From positions 1-64,000 of the forward strand of contig JAITFI010000033.1 of the NCBI GenBank assembly GCA_031281485.1: a stretch of 64,000 bases of DNA, in the 5' to 3' direction. Positions 16,977-26,928 of the stretch are shown piece after piece. A program made the translations under genes and the position numbers. The stretch's first letter is position 1, and every line of letters begins with the position of its first letter. The stretch comes from Chitinispirillales bacterium. GTDB lineage: Bacteria; Fibrobacterota; Chitinivibrionia; Chitinivibrionales; Chitinispirillaceae. The notes below the pieces were generated by a model. It saw only the letters and a program-made list of their open reading frames with translations, did not search any database and had not been told where the DNA came from.

Positions 16977-18605
16977 ATGAAAAAAGAGATAGCCGTTTGT
17001 TTTGCGGCGCTCTGCTGCGCGGCGGTTTTTACCTCCGCCGCCGCCGAGCCTAAGCCCGGCCTTGCCGTTTACGTGACCGGCGACAAGACGGAAAACGAGA
17101 AGAAAACGCTGGCCAACGACATTACGAACTCGTTCGTCAAGAGCGGACAGTACACGGTCGCGGAGCGCTCCGACGAATTTCTCGCGGCGCTTGCCAAGGA
17201 GCGGGGTACGCAGCGCGTGCCGATACCAATAAGCGACGCGCGGATTATTGAGGCCGCCAAAGAGTACGGCGTCGAGCAACTCTGCATGACGGATATAGCG
17301 GGGGTGCTGGGTACCTTTTACGTGTCGCTCCGCGTAATCGACATCGAAACGGGCGAGGTGGGCGCCGTCGGCAGCGCCTACAGCAACTTGCAGCGCCCGG
17401 AAGACTTCGCGAGCGTCAGCGACAACGCGGTGGGGGCTGTATTTACGATCGCGCTGCCTGTCGCGCCTAAAAAGCCGGCGCCGGCTCCCGCGATCGAGGA
17501 GGTCACTCCCGTCCCGCCGCCCGCAGAACCGCCCGTACCGGCACCCGCGCCTATACCGGCGCCTATACCCGCGCCGGACTTGCCGGAGGTAACGCCCGCG
17601 GTCGACGCCTCTTTCTACTATAATCAGGGCAACGCCAATGTCCAAAGCAATGACCATGACGGCGCGATCGCCAACTATACCGAGGCGCTCAAACTCGACC
17701 CTAGGTTGATCTACGCGCTCATTGCCAGAGGCGCGGCCTACTACTCCAAAGGCGATTACCAAAGCGCGGTGGACGACTACTCAAGAACCTTGGAACTCGA
17801 ACCCAACGACGCCGGAGTCTTCAACAGCCGCGGTAACGCCTACCGGCAAATGGGAAATTACGAAATGGCCATCGCGGACTACGAGGCCGCCCTGCGTATA
17901 GACCCGAATAACGCCGAGGCGAGAGAGAGCCTTGAGCTTATCAAATTGGACAAATCCGGAGAGGAAAAACCTGAGCACACCATCACGTTCTCCGGCTTGC
18001 TTGCCGACATGCTCAACATGCCCAAAGGCGAGGTACGGTACGGAGTCATAGTCTCTATAGCGCCGCAATTGCTGAAGGTAAGCGGCAACGCGTACGACAA
18101 TCACCTCAGCCACAGCGATTACTCCGGCGTGAGCGTCCCTTTCGGCCTCGCGCTGTCGATTCCGATTACCGGTTGGCTGACGGCGGAGACGGAGTTTAAA
18201 TATACCTACAGATCCCTAGATACTTACTGGGGTTCTTTTCACTCAAAAACCTATATAGACGAATCAGCGATAAACGTTCCGTTCTTGGCTCGGGTTACGG
18301 TGCCTTGGCGTAATTTGGGTTTCTATATTGAGAGCGGGTTTCAGCTGGAATTTCCCTTCGGTACCGAGTTTAGCGTAGAAAATTCCGATTCCAAGCCCGT
18401 GAGCATAAACGACAGGGGTATCGAATTGCAGTACGTTTTGGGATGGGGAGTCTCTTTTGAGTATAAGGCGAAGTGGAATGTGGGTTATAGAGTGGTGCCA
18501 TCGTGTTCTGATTTCGGAGGGAATTACGGATGGCTTTTTCAGCAGGAGCTATATTGCAGTCTGACGTTTCCCGGCGTCTTGCCGTCGTTTCTGACGCAGC
18601 GCTAA
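16977..18605 (+). CDS. Secreted LpoB/CsgG-like domain + TPR + beta-barrel-like protein
   Basis: A 542-residue protein. Order: signal peptide (1-24, cleaved near SAAA-EP), LpoB/CsgG-like domain (about 28-155), Pro/Ala-rich linker (about 160-208), three TPR units (about 212-315), and a C-terminal region (about 330-542) with alternating hydrophobic strands and many aromatics that looks like an outer-membrane beta-barrel. The ATG directly follows the previous gene's stop, with AAGGGG upstream. The TPR part is nearly the same as in the paralogue at 21561-23105, while the barrel differs strongly, which points to module exchange or uneven selection. Likely envelope role; exact function unknown. Confidence 0.78.
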   Translation: MKKEIAVCFAALCCAAVFTSAAAEPKPGLAVYVTGDKTENEKKTLANDITNSFVKSGQYTVAERSDEFLAALAKERGTQRVPIPISDARIIEAAKEYGVEQLCMTDIAGVLGTFYVSLRVIDIETGEVGAVGSAYSNLQRPEDFASVSDNAVGAVFTIALPVAPKKPAPAPAIEEVTPVPPPAEPPVPAPAPIPAPIPAPDLPEVTPAVDASFYYNQGNANVQSNDHDGAIANYTEALKLDPRLIYALIARGAAYYSKGDYQSAVDDYSRTLELEPNDAGVFNSRGNAYRQMGNYEMAIADYEAALRIDPNNAEARESLELIKLDKSGEEKPEHTITFSGLLADMLNMPKGEVRYGVIVSIAPQLLKVSGNAYDNHLSHSDYSGVSVPFGLALSIPITGWLTAETEFKYTYRSLDTYWGSFHSKTYIDESAINVPFLARVTVPWRNLGFYIESGFQLEFPFGTEFSVENSDSKPVSINDRGIELQYVLGWGVSFEYKAKWNVGYRVVPSCSDFGGNYGWLFQQELYCSLTFPGVLPSFLTQR

Positions 18606-18660
18606 TTCAAGAAATTCAACGGCCCGTCGCGAGGCGCGGCCAATATAGGAGAAATTATCA

Positions 18661-19839
18661 ATGAAAAAAATTCTGACAATCTTGCTCACTCTGTCGCTGT
18701 GCTCCATAGCGTTCGCGCAGGAGAACCGGGCAAAACCGACCGTGGCGGTATATATGGCCGGTCAGGAACCGAGAGGCGCCCTCGGCGTACACAAGGTCAT
18801 GGGCGGCGAGCTTGTAAAAGCCATAAGCCGAAGCGAGAAATACACGGCCGTAAACCGCACGGACGCGATCCTCGCGCAGCTAAGCAAGGAACACGTCTAT
18901 CAGCGCAGCGGCGCGGTGAACGACGACCAGATAAAGGCCATAGGGCAGCAACTTGGCGTCCAGTACCTCTGCATAGTGGAAATCAGCGACGTCAAAGGCG
19001 GCACTTTCTACATAGAAGTGCAGTTGGTGGACGTGGTAACCGCCGAGGCCGTAGCCTCCGCCACGGCCTCCAGCGACCTGCGGACCAACCAAGACATGAT
19101 GATCGCGGCGCAGTACGTGGCGCGTGATCTCGTGGGCGGCGGCGCGCCGCAGTCTAAACGCGGCAATGTCGAAATAGAGATGGTGTTCGTGCAAGGCGGA
19201 ACGTTTATGATGGGTTGCTCCGGCAGAAACGCCGGCAACTGCGAAAAAGACGAAAAACCGGCGCACAAAGTAACGCTCGGCGATTTCCAAATCGGTAAAT
19301 ACGAGGTGACCCAAAAACAGTGGTCGCAGGTGATGGGCAGCAACCCCTCCCATTTCAAAGGCGATAACCTGCCGGTAGGCAAGGTCAGCTGGTACGACGT
19401 CCAAGAGTTCATTGAGAAGCTGAACGCCCTAACCGGCAAGAAATACCGCTTGCCAACGGAAGCCGAGTGGGAGTTCGCCGCCCGCGGCGGCGTCAAGAGC
19501 ACCGGTTTCGCGTTTGCCGGAGGCAATAACGCCGGAGACGTGGCCTGGTACAAAAGCAACAGCGGCGGTAAGTGCCACGCCGTGGGCAGCCGGGGTTCCA
19601 ACGAACTCGGCATATACGACATGAGCGGCAACGTGTGGGAGTGGGTGAACGACTGGAGCGCCAATTACAACTCCGCCGACAGTAAAGACCCGTCCGGACC
19701 CGCTACCGGCAACAACCGCGTGCTTCGCGGCGGCAGTTGGCCCTACGACGCGAGCTATTGCCGCGTCTCGTACCGCAACGGCAGCGCGCCGGGCAACCGC
19801 GGCGCCGACGTGGGCTTTAGATTGGCCATATCGCCGTAA
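18661..19839 (+). CDS. Secreted LpoB/CsgG-like domain + SUMF1 (FGE-sulfatase) domain protein
   Basis: A 392-residue protein. Signal peptide (1-19, SIAFAQ), LpoB/CsgG-like domain (about 24-155), then a SUMF1/formylglycine-generating-enzyme-type domain (about 174-392) with GGTFMMGC, KYEVTQKQW, PVGKVSWYD, RLPTEAEWEFAARGG, GNVWEWVNDW and VLRGGSW. True FGE has two active-site Cys after GGS; here GGSWPYDASYCRVSYR keeps only the second. Canonical sulfatase activation is therefore unlikely and a binding or structural role more probable. A good ribosome site (AGGAG) precedes it. It lies third in the secreted-protein run. Confidence 0.85.
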   Translation: MKKILTILLTLSLCSIAFAQENRAKPTVAVYMAGQEPRGALGVHKVMGGELVKAISRSEKYTAVNRTDAILAQLSKEHVYQRSGAVNDDQIKAIGQQLGVQYLCIVEISDVKGGTFYIEVQLVDVVTAEAVASATASSDLRTNQDMMIAAQYVARDLVGGGAPQSKRGNVEIEMVFVQGGTFMMGCSGRNAGNCEKDEKPAHKVTLGDFQIGKYEVTQKQWSQVMGSNPSHFKGDNLPVGKVSWYDVQEFIEKLNALTGKKYRLPTEAEWEFAARGGVKSTGFAFAGGNNAGDVAWYKSNSGGKCHAVGSRGSNELGIYDMSGNVWEWVNDWSANYNSADSKDPSGPATGNNRVLRGGSWPYDASYCRVSYRNGSAPGNRGADVGFRLAISP

Positions 19840-19910
19840 CACGGCCGGGATGTTAAATTTACGATCAATATTGAACATTAACCATAAAGATAAGTAATAG
19901 GAGCATTATT

Positions 19911-21431
19911 ATGATGAAAGAGCACATTGTTGCAAATCCGGCGCCCCGCCGTAGACAACGCGTCCTTTTCGACGCCGCGGCGTCGCTGTCGATCGCTTTT
20001 TGCCTGATATTCGCCGCGTGCGACAGCAACCCGACAAGCGAGAGCTTCGATAGCGTGGCCAACGGGCATGTCATAACGTTCAACAAGAACGGCGGCGACG
20101 GCGACGCGCCGAATACCATAGTAGTGATGCACGAGGGTGTGTTAAGGCTTCCGGGCAATGGGAATTTGACAAAAAACGGGTATACTTTCGGCGGTTGGTC
20201 GTCGACGCCGTCAAACTCCGGAAACCTCTACTCCGCCGGCGAAACTTATAGGGCGTACGGAGACATCATCCTATACGCCAGATGGAACGCCCCAGCCTAT
20301 ACCATAACGTTCAACGCCAACGGCGGTACAGTCTCCCCCACAAGCGCCGCCACAAACTCAAGCGGCTATCTCAACATAGACTTGCCCACGCCCACAAGAA
20401 GCGGCTATACGTTCGACGGATGGTATACATCCTCTTCCGGAGGAACACGGGTGACGACAGGGTATGCATTTACCGGGAATACCACCATATACGCCCAGTG
20501 GACGACAACCTCTCCGGGGACTTCCTACACGATAACGCTCAACGCCAACGGCGGAACGCTCGCCGGCGGATCGACCGTAACTACCGGTACAAACGGGAAA
20601 CTATCGAGTTTGCCGTCCAATCCCACAAGAAGCGGTTATACGTTCAACGGATGGTACACATCCGCTACAGGCGGCTCAATGATAACAACAGATCACACGT
20701 TCACATCAAATAGCACCATATACGCACAGTGGACATCCGCCATCACATATACCATAACGTTCAATGCCAACGGCGGGAGTGTATCGCCCACGTCCGGTAC
20801 AACAAATACAAACGGTAATCTCACAAGTTTGCCCACGCCCGCAAGAGGCGGTTATACGTTCAACGGATGGTACTCATCCGCTACCGGCGGTTCGAGGATA
20901 ACAACAGACTACCAATTCACGGGAAATACCACGGTATACGCTCAATGGGCGCAAATTATCATAACGTTCAGTCCCAATGGCGGGACAGTCGACCGAACAA
21001 GCGCACCGGTAGGCGAAGACGGCACACTCGCAGATCTGCCCACGCCCACAAGACTGGGTTATACGTTCATAGGGTGGACTGACCCGAATGGCGAGGAGGT
21101 GTCGCTAACCACAGTATTCCTAGCGAGTGTCACCATACGCGCTCAGTGGGAGCAAAATTCCTACTATACAATAACATTTGACGCCAATGGAGGTATATTC
21201 TATCTACCCGATGGACCGACGTCCACAGACCCGCGAAATACAGGCGATACTTTCAAATTACCGGGTTCGCCGACTATTCCCGTATGGCCCGGTTATACGT
21301 TTGCGGGATGGTATGATGCCCCTACGGACGGCAATAGAATAATGGCGGAAAATTATGAAACGCAAGTATATCCAAGGTCTATGACCGTATACGCTCATTG
21401 GACGCCGATAGAGGAGGATGTCGAGGAATGA
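19911..21431 (+). CDS. InlB B-repeat (Listeria-Bacteroides repeat) surface lipoprotein
   Basis: A 506-residue lipoprotein. The N-terminus is unusually long and basic before the hydrophobic core, and the lipobox reads LIFAAC, so Cys41 or so would be lipidated. Six copies of the InlB B-repeat follow, each about 70-80 residues. Each copy runs from YTITFNANGG through a GYTFxGWY core to an IYAQW end. This repeat is a beta-grasp-like fold found in many cell-surface adhesins and binding proteins. The repeats near 20290-20950 are very alike at DNA level, a sign of recent unit duplication. A ribosome site (ATAGGAG) precedes the ATG. Ligand unknown. Confidence 0.85.
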   Translation: MMKEHIVANPAPRRRQRVLFDAAASLSIAFCLIFAACDSNPTSESFDSVANGHVITFNKNGGDGDAPNTIVVMHEGVLRLPGNGNLTKNGYTFGGWSSTPSNSGNLYSAGETYRAYGDIILYARWNAPAYTITFNANGGTVSPTSAATNSSGYLNIDLPTPTRSGYTFDGWYTSSSGGTRVTTGYAFTGNTTIYAQWTTTSPGTSYTITLNANGGTLAGGSTVTTGTNGKLSSLPSNPTRSGYTFNGWYTSATGGSMITTDHTFTSNSTIYAQWTSAITYTITFNANGGSVSPTSGTTNTNGNLTSLPTPARGGYTFNGWYSSATGGSRITTDYQFTGNTTVYAQWAQIIITFSPNGGTVDRTSAPVGEDGTLADLPTPTRLGYTFIGWTDPNGEEVSLTTVFLASVTIRAQWEQNSYYTITFDANGGIFYLPDGPTSTDPRNTGDTFKLPGSPTIPVWPGYTFAGWYDAPTDGNRIMAENYETQVYPRSMTVYAHWTPIEEDVEE

Positions 21432-21560
21432 AACATGACACGTTAGTAATTTGCCGGAAAAGATAAGCCGTACAAACGGGAACGCCGCAAACAGCGTTCC
21501 CGCAATACTAAAAATATAAACCCAAAAAACGAACTCTCATCAGAGAAAGAGGAGATTAAA

Positions 21561-23105
21561 ATGAAAATGAGTAAAAGCCTGTCCACCTATCTCGTAGTCG
21601 CGCTCTTCTACGCGTGCGCCGCCCTCCTAACTCCGGTTTTCGCCGCGGCCCAAAAACCGCACATAGCCGTCTACGTCACCGGCGACAAGACCGAGAACGA
21701 GAAGAAGGCGCTCGCCAACGAAATCCTGAACACGCTTGTCAAAAGCGGCAAGTACGCCCCCGCCGTGCGCATAAACGACTTTCTCGCGGCGATTGCCGTG
21801 GAGCAGAAGAAACAGCGCGTAAGCGACGCCCAGTTCCGGGATATCGCCCAGCAGCATGGGATAGAGTATATCTGCGTAACTGATATTACCGATTTATTCA
21901 ATACCTCTTACCTATCGCTCCGCATAGTGAACGCCGCAACCGGCGAGTCGGAGGTTATCAGCAGTATCTACAGCGACCTGAAGCGTTTTGAGGATTTCAC
22001 AAGCGTCCATGACAAGGTCGTCGGCGCCATGTTTACGATAGCCAATGCCAAAAAGCCGGCGACGCCGGAGCCGGAGCAGGTACCGGCAATCGCTCTTGAT
22101 GAGGAGGGCGGAGCGCCCGCCTCCGGTACGGACGCCTCTTACTATTACAAACAGGGGCACGCCTTTAGCCAAAGCAACGACCACGACGGCGCCATAGCCA
22201 ATTACACCGAGGCGCTGAAACTCGATCCGAGATTGGTCTACGCCCTCATTGCCCGCGGTTCCGCCTACTACTCCAAGGGCGACTACCAAAGCGCCGTAGA
22301 GGACTATTCGCGAAGCATAGAATTGGAACCCAACGACGCCGGAGTATTCAACAACCGCGGTAACGCCTACCGCCAGATGGGAAACTACGACATGGCGAGA
22401 GCGGACTATCAGGCTGCTCTGCGCATAGACCCGAATAACGCCGAGGCTCGGCAAAGCTTGGAGCTTATCAGTTTGGACAAATCCGGGGAAGAACAGTCGG
22501 GGCAATACACGAGAGAGAAATATGGGATGCATTACGGTGTTACGGGGGGGCTGCATTTGGATTGGCTGGAGTTCGCCGGAGATCACGACTACAACGGCTA
22601 TCCGACGATTTATAATAGATACGGCGGATACGACTATTGGGGCTATGGCGTTTCCGGCGGAATAGCGCTCTCTTATCAGATTAACGATTGGCTGGCGTAT
22701 GTGGCGGAGCTGAACGGTACCTACAGGGAATTGTGGGGCGGTGATAAATACTTTGATGGAAAGTTTAAAGAGCTTATAGTAAGCGTTCCGGTTTTGGCCC
22801 GGGTTAACACAACGCAGTGGCAAAATTTCGGATTATACGCCGAGAGCGGTATTCAAATTGAGATTCCCTACGAATCGAAACACAGATATGACCATGACTA
22901 CTATTACGGTTACGGTTACGACCGCTCCTACCACAGCACAGAAAACAGAAACAACGATCTCCAAATTGTCATAGGCGGCGGGCTGTACGCTCATCTCGGA
23001 ATTACATGGTACTTAGGCGTCAGGGGGACCGTCTCGCTCGTGAATTTCGCGGGCGGCGAAGGCCGGCTCTTTCAAAGCCAGGCCGTTCTCAGCATGATGT
23101 ATTAA
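21561..23105 (+). CDS. Secreted LpoB/CsgG-like domain + TPR + beta-barrel-like protein, paralogue 2
   Basis: 514 residues. Signal peptide (1-30), LpoB/CsgG-like domain (about 34-165), short linker, TPR block (about 196-312) and a C-terminal beta-barrel-like region (about 325-514) rich in Tyr and Gly, with a HYDHDYYYGYGYD-type loop. It parallels the protein encoded at 16977-18605: the YVTGDKTENEKK segment and the TPR block are about 85 percent alike, while the barrels share little. The last residue is Tyr after LSMM, not the usual terminal Phe of outer-membrane proteins. A ribosome site (AGAGGAG) is present. A function in the outer membrane is inferred only. Confidence 0.78.
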   Translation: MKMSKSLSTYLVVALFYACAALLTPVFAAAQKPHIAVYVTGDKTENEKKALANEILNTLVKSGKYAPAVRINDFLAAIAVEQKKQRVSDAQFRDIAQQHGIEYICVTDITDLFNTSYLSLRIVNAATGESEVISSIYSDLKRFEDFTSVHDKVVGAMFTIANAKKPATPEPEQVPAIALDEEGGAPASGTDASYYYKQGHAFSQSNDHDGAIANYTEALKLDPRLVYALIARGSAYYSKGDYQSAVEDYSRSIELEPNDAGVFNNRGNAYRQMGNYDMARADYQAALRIDPNNAEARQSLELISLDKSGEEQSGQYTREKYGMHYGVTGGLHLDWLEFAGDHDYNGYPTIYNRYGGYDYWGYGVSGGIALSYQINDWLAYVAELNGTYRELWGGDKYFDGKFKELIVSVPVLARVNTTQWQNFGLYAESGIQIEIPYESKHRYDHDYYYGYGYDRSYHSTENRNNDLQIVIGGGLYAHLGITWYLGVRGTVSLVNFAGGEGRLFQSQAVLSMMY

Positions 23106-23269
23106 ACGTATAATACATGGGCGGTCGCGGGGCCGACTTTTCGTGAAAAATATTTCATAGGGGCTAATTTTGCCTTCGGGGGCTGTAAAATGTTATATTA
23201 TCCATAATTAATGACGGACAACCGAACAGCCGGCATCAACCCCAAACCCCGTACGGGCGGCCTGCCATC

Positions 23270-24928
23270 ATGGGCAACAAGAGCAAAACCTACGACTTTC
23301 TGGTGATCGGCAGCGGCATCGCCGGAGTCTCTTTCGCCATCAGCGCGGCACAGCACGGGTCTGTGGCGATGATCACCAAGAAGCGCGACAGCGACGCCAA
23401 CACGAACTACGCGCAAGGCGGGGTCGCCTGCGTTCTGGGCGGGGACGACAGTTTCGAGAGCCACATAGCCGACACGCTCACGGCGGGGGCGGGGCTCTGC
23501 GACGAGGGGGCGGTGCGGATACTCGTCGAAGAGGGGCCCGCGCGGATACGGGAGCTGCTCGATTACGGGGCGCGGTTTTCCACGGACAGCGCCGCCGTCG
23601 GCAATCCGTACAGCCTGCATCTCGGGCGCGAGGGGGGGCACAGCGTCAACAGGATCGTCCACGCCAAGGACTTCACCGGACGTGAATTGGAGGCGACGCT
23701 GCTCAAAAAACTGCGCGGGCTGAGCAATGTCGCCATCCTTGAAAATCACTGCGCGATCGAACTCATCACCGGTCATCATATAAAGAGCGTGCCGAACCAA
23801 TACGAGTGCTTCGGGGCGTACGCGCTCGACTCCGTCCGCAAGAAGATTTTTCCGGTTGGCGCGAAGGTGACCTGCCTCGCGAGCGGCGGGGCGGGGCGCG
23901 TCTACCTGCACTCCACCAATCCGGCGATAGCCACCGGCGACGGCGTGGCGATGGCCTACCGCGCGGGAGCGAGCACCGCCAATATGGAATTCATACAGTT
24001 CCACCCCACCACCCTGTTTCACGAGAAGGGCGAATCGTTTTTAATATCCGAGGCGCTGCGCGGCCACGGCGCGGTACTGCGCAACGCGGCCGGTGAAGAC
24101 TTCATGCCGAGATACCATCCCCAAGGGTCGCTCGCCCCTCGCGACATCGTGGCGAGGGCGATAGACAACGAGATGAAAGTCTCCGGCCTGCCGTGCGTTT
24201 ATCTCGACATCAGGCACAAGGACGCGCGGGCGACCATCGAACACTTTCCGCAAATATATAATAAGTGCCTGAGTTTCGGGATAGACATCACGAAGGATTT
24301 GATCCCGGTAGTGCCTGCCGCCCACTATATGTGCGGCGGCGTGCTGGTTGATTATAATGGTAATACAGATATAACGAACCTCTACGCCTGCGGCGAAACG
24401 GCCTGCACCGGCGTTCACGGCGCGAACAGGCTCGCGTCGAACTCGCTCTTAGAGGCGCTCGTATTCTCCTACCGAGCGGCGGCGGACGCGGCGACGCGTC
24501 TAAGCAAGTGCCGCGTCATAAAGTCAGACGATATACCGGAATGGGACGATAAAGGAACGGTCGATGTGGAGGAGTGGATACTGCTCTCGCACAACATGCA
24601 AGAGATACAGAGCGTGATGTGGGATTATGTAGGAATTGTCCGCTCCGGTCTGCGGCTCAACAGGGCGCTACGCCGGATAAACCTTTTGGAGCGGGAGATC
24701 GAGGATTTCTACAAACGGGCCAAGATTTCGCCGCAACTTCTTGAATTACGGAATGTGGTGACAACGGCCAAACTCATCATATCGTCGGCGCTGAAACGCA
24801 AAGAGAGCCGCGGATTGCATTATACGACCGACTACCCGAAGCAGAACGATAAAAGTTTCAGGAAGAACACCGTAATCTCCAACCGCCGCAAATCGCCGTA
24901 CACTACCGGATTGATGAGGTGCGAATGA
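23270..24928 (+). CDS. nadB: L-aspartate oxidase
   Basis: A 552-residue flavoprotein that oxidises aspartate to iminoaspartate, the first step of de novo NAD synthesis. It shows the FAD-binding GSGIAGVSFAISAA motif, TNYAQGGVACVL, HSVNRIVHAKDFTG, EFIQFHPTTLF, YMCGGVLVDYNG, GETACTGVHGANRLASNSLLEALVF, and a C-terminal helical domain. It belongs to the succinate dehydrogenase/fumarate reductase flavoprotein family; the motifs and the absence of iron-sulfur partners favour NadB. No strong ribosome site is seen. nadA and nadC are not in the window. Its end overlaps the start of the next gene. Confidence 0.92.
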   Translation: MGNKSKTYDFLVIGSGIAGVSFAISAAQHGSVAMITKKRDSDANTNYAQGGVACVLGGDDSFESHIADTLTAGAGLCDEGAVRILVEEGPARIRELLDYGARFSTDSAAVGNPYSLHLGREGGHSVNRIVHAKDFTGRELEATLLKKLRGLSNVAILENHCAIELITGHHIKSVPNQYECFGAYALDSVRKKIFPVGAKVTCLASGGAGRVYLHSTNPAIATGDGVAMAYRAGASTANMEFIQFHPTTLFHEKGESFLISEALRGHGAVLRNAAGEDFMPRYHPQGSLAPRDIVARAIDNEMKVSGLPCVYLDIRHKDARATIEHFPQIYNKCLSFGIDITKDLIPVVPAAHYMCGGVLVDYNGNTDITNLYACGETACTGVHGANRLASNSLLEALVFSYRAAADAATRLSKCRVIKSDDIPEWDDKGTVDVEEWILLSHNMQEIQSVMWDYVGIVRSGLRLNRALRRINLLEREIEDFYKRAKISPQLLELRNVVTTAKLIISSALKRKESRGLHYTTDYPKQNDKSFRKNTVISNRRKSPYTTGLMRCE

Positions 24929-26928
24929 ACCTGTGGCGGATAGCGATAATCATTCTGTTGGCTCTCGGACTGTTGCTCTCGACCGTCCGCTACAGCCGCA
25001 GCCGCCTTACATTATCCACGAAAATCTTGCTGATTTTACTACGGGCCGGATGGATCGTCGCCATAGCGCTCGCGTTCATAGAACCCGTTATCCGCTTTGA
25101 ACGCTTTGAGTCGAGCCGTATGAAAATCCCCGTGTTAGTTGACGTCTCGGCAAGTATGCAGAACTTTTCGCCGGAGGCAAGCGTCGTTTCGTTCTTGGAT
25201 ACGCTTTCGTCGTTACAATCTAAAACGAACAAGCGCGTTAGCTTCGAGTATTTTCTATTCGGCGATTCGACCCGCATACGCCAATCAAATCAATCCGCGC
25301 CGATGTTATTCAATGATACGAAGAGCTTTTTCCCATCAGTGCTTGACGAAACCGGAGGTAAACTATCGAGCGATATGATACTGATAACCGACGGTCATTG
25401 GACGAGGCCGCGACGAAGCGGCGAGGTATTTCCGCGCAGTTCCATACGCTATCTGACGCTGCCGGAAGCTAAGCCGAACCCGTTCATCACGGTATCAAGC
25501 GACGCGCCGGAGACGGCCCCGGCTGACTCATCATTTAATGTACGCATTGCCGCAAACGGTTACGCCAAGGAAAAATGCACGTTGTCAATATCGCTTAAAG
25601 AAAACGGGAAGACGATAAAATCCGGAAATATAGACGTTGATATAGGCTACTTTACGCAGATAACCACCTTCAAGACAAGCAACTCGCGCCCCGGACGTAA
25701 GCTCTATACCGTCGAGGCAAGCGTCGGAGGCGGCATACCGCCGTCCGTGTCGAGCTTCGTCCACCAGACCGTCCCCCGCTTCTTCACATACTCCACCTAC
25801 GCGGCAAAACCGACGCTTGACAGGCGTTACGTAACACAAGCTTTGCAATCAAGCGATGTCTTCAAAGAAAAAGCATCGTCCCCCGATATACTGTTCTTGT
25901 TTGATTGGGACAGTACCGCCGTAAAATTGATCCGAAGCCTGCCGCGCCACGCCGTAGCCGTATTCTCCGGCGCCGTACCATGCAGTTCAAGCCGTATGTC
26001 CGAACCGCATGTCGCCGTCAAGGCCGTGGATAGAGACATACTGATAAATTCACGCTTAGACCTGCGCTCAATGCCGCCGCCGCAGGAAATTATCATCTGC
26101 AAACAACCTCCCGTAGCCGCTATGAAACGTATGCTTACCGCGTCCGTCAATACCGTAAGCGGACGTGCCAACAGCGGTAATGCCGCCGGTAATGTCAATA
26201 CAAATAATAACAAACCCGCCGACATACCGATACTCTTCAGCGGACGCTTCATGGGAACGCAATCACTATTCTGCACGGTCAGAGGCATTTGGCGTTGGGA
26301 TTTCTGGCCTATGGCCTCCGACCGCGCGGAGAACGAACTATTCAGCTTCTCCAACACGCTGCTATCGGTCGCCAAGGATTTATTGCTCGACAACATCTCC
26401 GACCAATTGATACTCTATCCCGCAAACACGCTGACGGAAACCGATTCGGCGAGATTCTTCATGTCGCTCCCGTCCGCCGTTGCGATATTCGAGCCGGTCA
26501 ACCTATCATTACAAATAAAGAATGACAGAATAACCATCGACACAGCAATAACCTACCGCCCCAATGGATTGAACAAGCAACCGCTATCCCTACCGATCCT
26601 GCCGTCCGGCAGATACGCCATAGCCGCAAAGCTAGCCGCCCCCGGCGTCAAGGCGGCCTTCAGCGACAGCTTCACAGTAAACGTAGACATGAGCGAACTC
26701 TCAGTACTGTCCCAAAACACGCAGTACCTGCAAGAGTTCGCCCAACCGCTCGACATGGCCGACAGCATAGCGGCCAACGCCGTCTTCGACTCGTGGGAAC
26801 GGAGAAGCGCGGAGAAGAACACCGTCACGGAAACGGTGCGGATTAATAGGTCGTGGTTGCTATTGTGGATTATATTGACACTGCTCGCGGCGGAACTGGT
26901 TTTACGGAGGATGCGGGGGGTTGATTAA
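24925..26928 (+). CDS. VWA-like membrane protein of unknown function
   Basis: About 667 residues. Two membrane segments at the N-terminus (about 4-20 and 33-54) are followed by a von Willebrand A-like domain starting PVLVDVSASM (a DxSxS MIDAS motif) and including ILITDGHW, then a long extracytoplasmic beta-rich region, and a last membrane helix near the C-terminus (about 645-660). The layout recalls BatA-like or glutamine-amidotransferase-like membrane proteins of Bacteroidota and related phyla. The ATG at 24925 overlaps the nadB stop (ATGA) and has GAGG upstream, so it was preferred over the GTG at 24919. The operon with nadB is probably positional only. Confidence 0.75.
   Translation: MNLWRIAIIILLALGLLLSTVRYSRSRLTLSTKILLILLRAGWIVAIALAFIEPVIRFERFESSRMKIPVLVDVSASMQNFSPEASVVSFLDTLSSLQSKTNKRVSFEYFLFGDSTRIRQSNQSAPMLFNDTKSFFPSVLDETGGKLSSDMILITDGHWTRPRRSGEVFPRSSIRYLTLPEAKPNPFITVSSDAPETAPADSSFNVRIAANGYAKEKCTLSISLKENGKTIKSGNIDVDIGYFTQITTFKTSNSRPGRKLYTVEASVGGGIPPSVSSFVHQTVPRFFTYSTYAAKPTLDRRYVTQALQSSDVFKEKASSPDILFLFDWDSTAVKLIRSLPRHAVAVFSGAVPCSSSRMSEPHVAVKAVDRDILINSRLDLRSMPPPQEIIICKQPPVAAMKRMLTASVNTVSGRANSGNAAGNVNTNNNKPADIPILFSGRFMGTQSLFCTVRGIWRWDFWPMASDRAENELFSFSNTLLSVAKDLLLDNISDQLILYPANTLTETDSARFFMSLPSAVAIFEPVNLSLQIKNDRITIDTAITYRPNGLNKQPLSLPILPSGRYAIAAKLAAPGVKAAFSDSFTVNVDMSELSVLSQNTQYLQEFAQPLDMADSIAANAVFDSWERRSAEKNTVTETVRINRSWLLLWIILTLLAAELVLRRMRGVD

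Noticed and set aside
16689-17762. 357-codon minus-strand frame
   Set aside because: It spans the ends of two real plus-strand genes and has an Arg/His-rich composition typical of antisense frames.
20290-20950. Regular repeats that might suggest a CRISPR array
   Set aside because: The units are coding InlB-type repeats of about 70-80 codons within one frame, without spacers.
23198-24022. Long minus-strand open frame opposite nadB
   Set aside because: It lies fully within the nadB coding region, has no domain, and arises from GC-rich third positions of the real gene.
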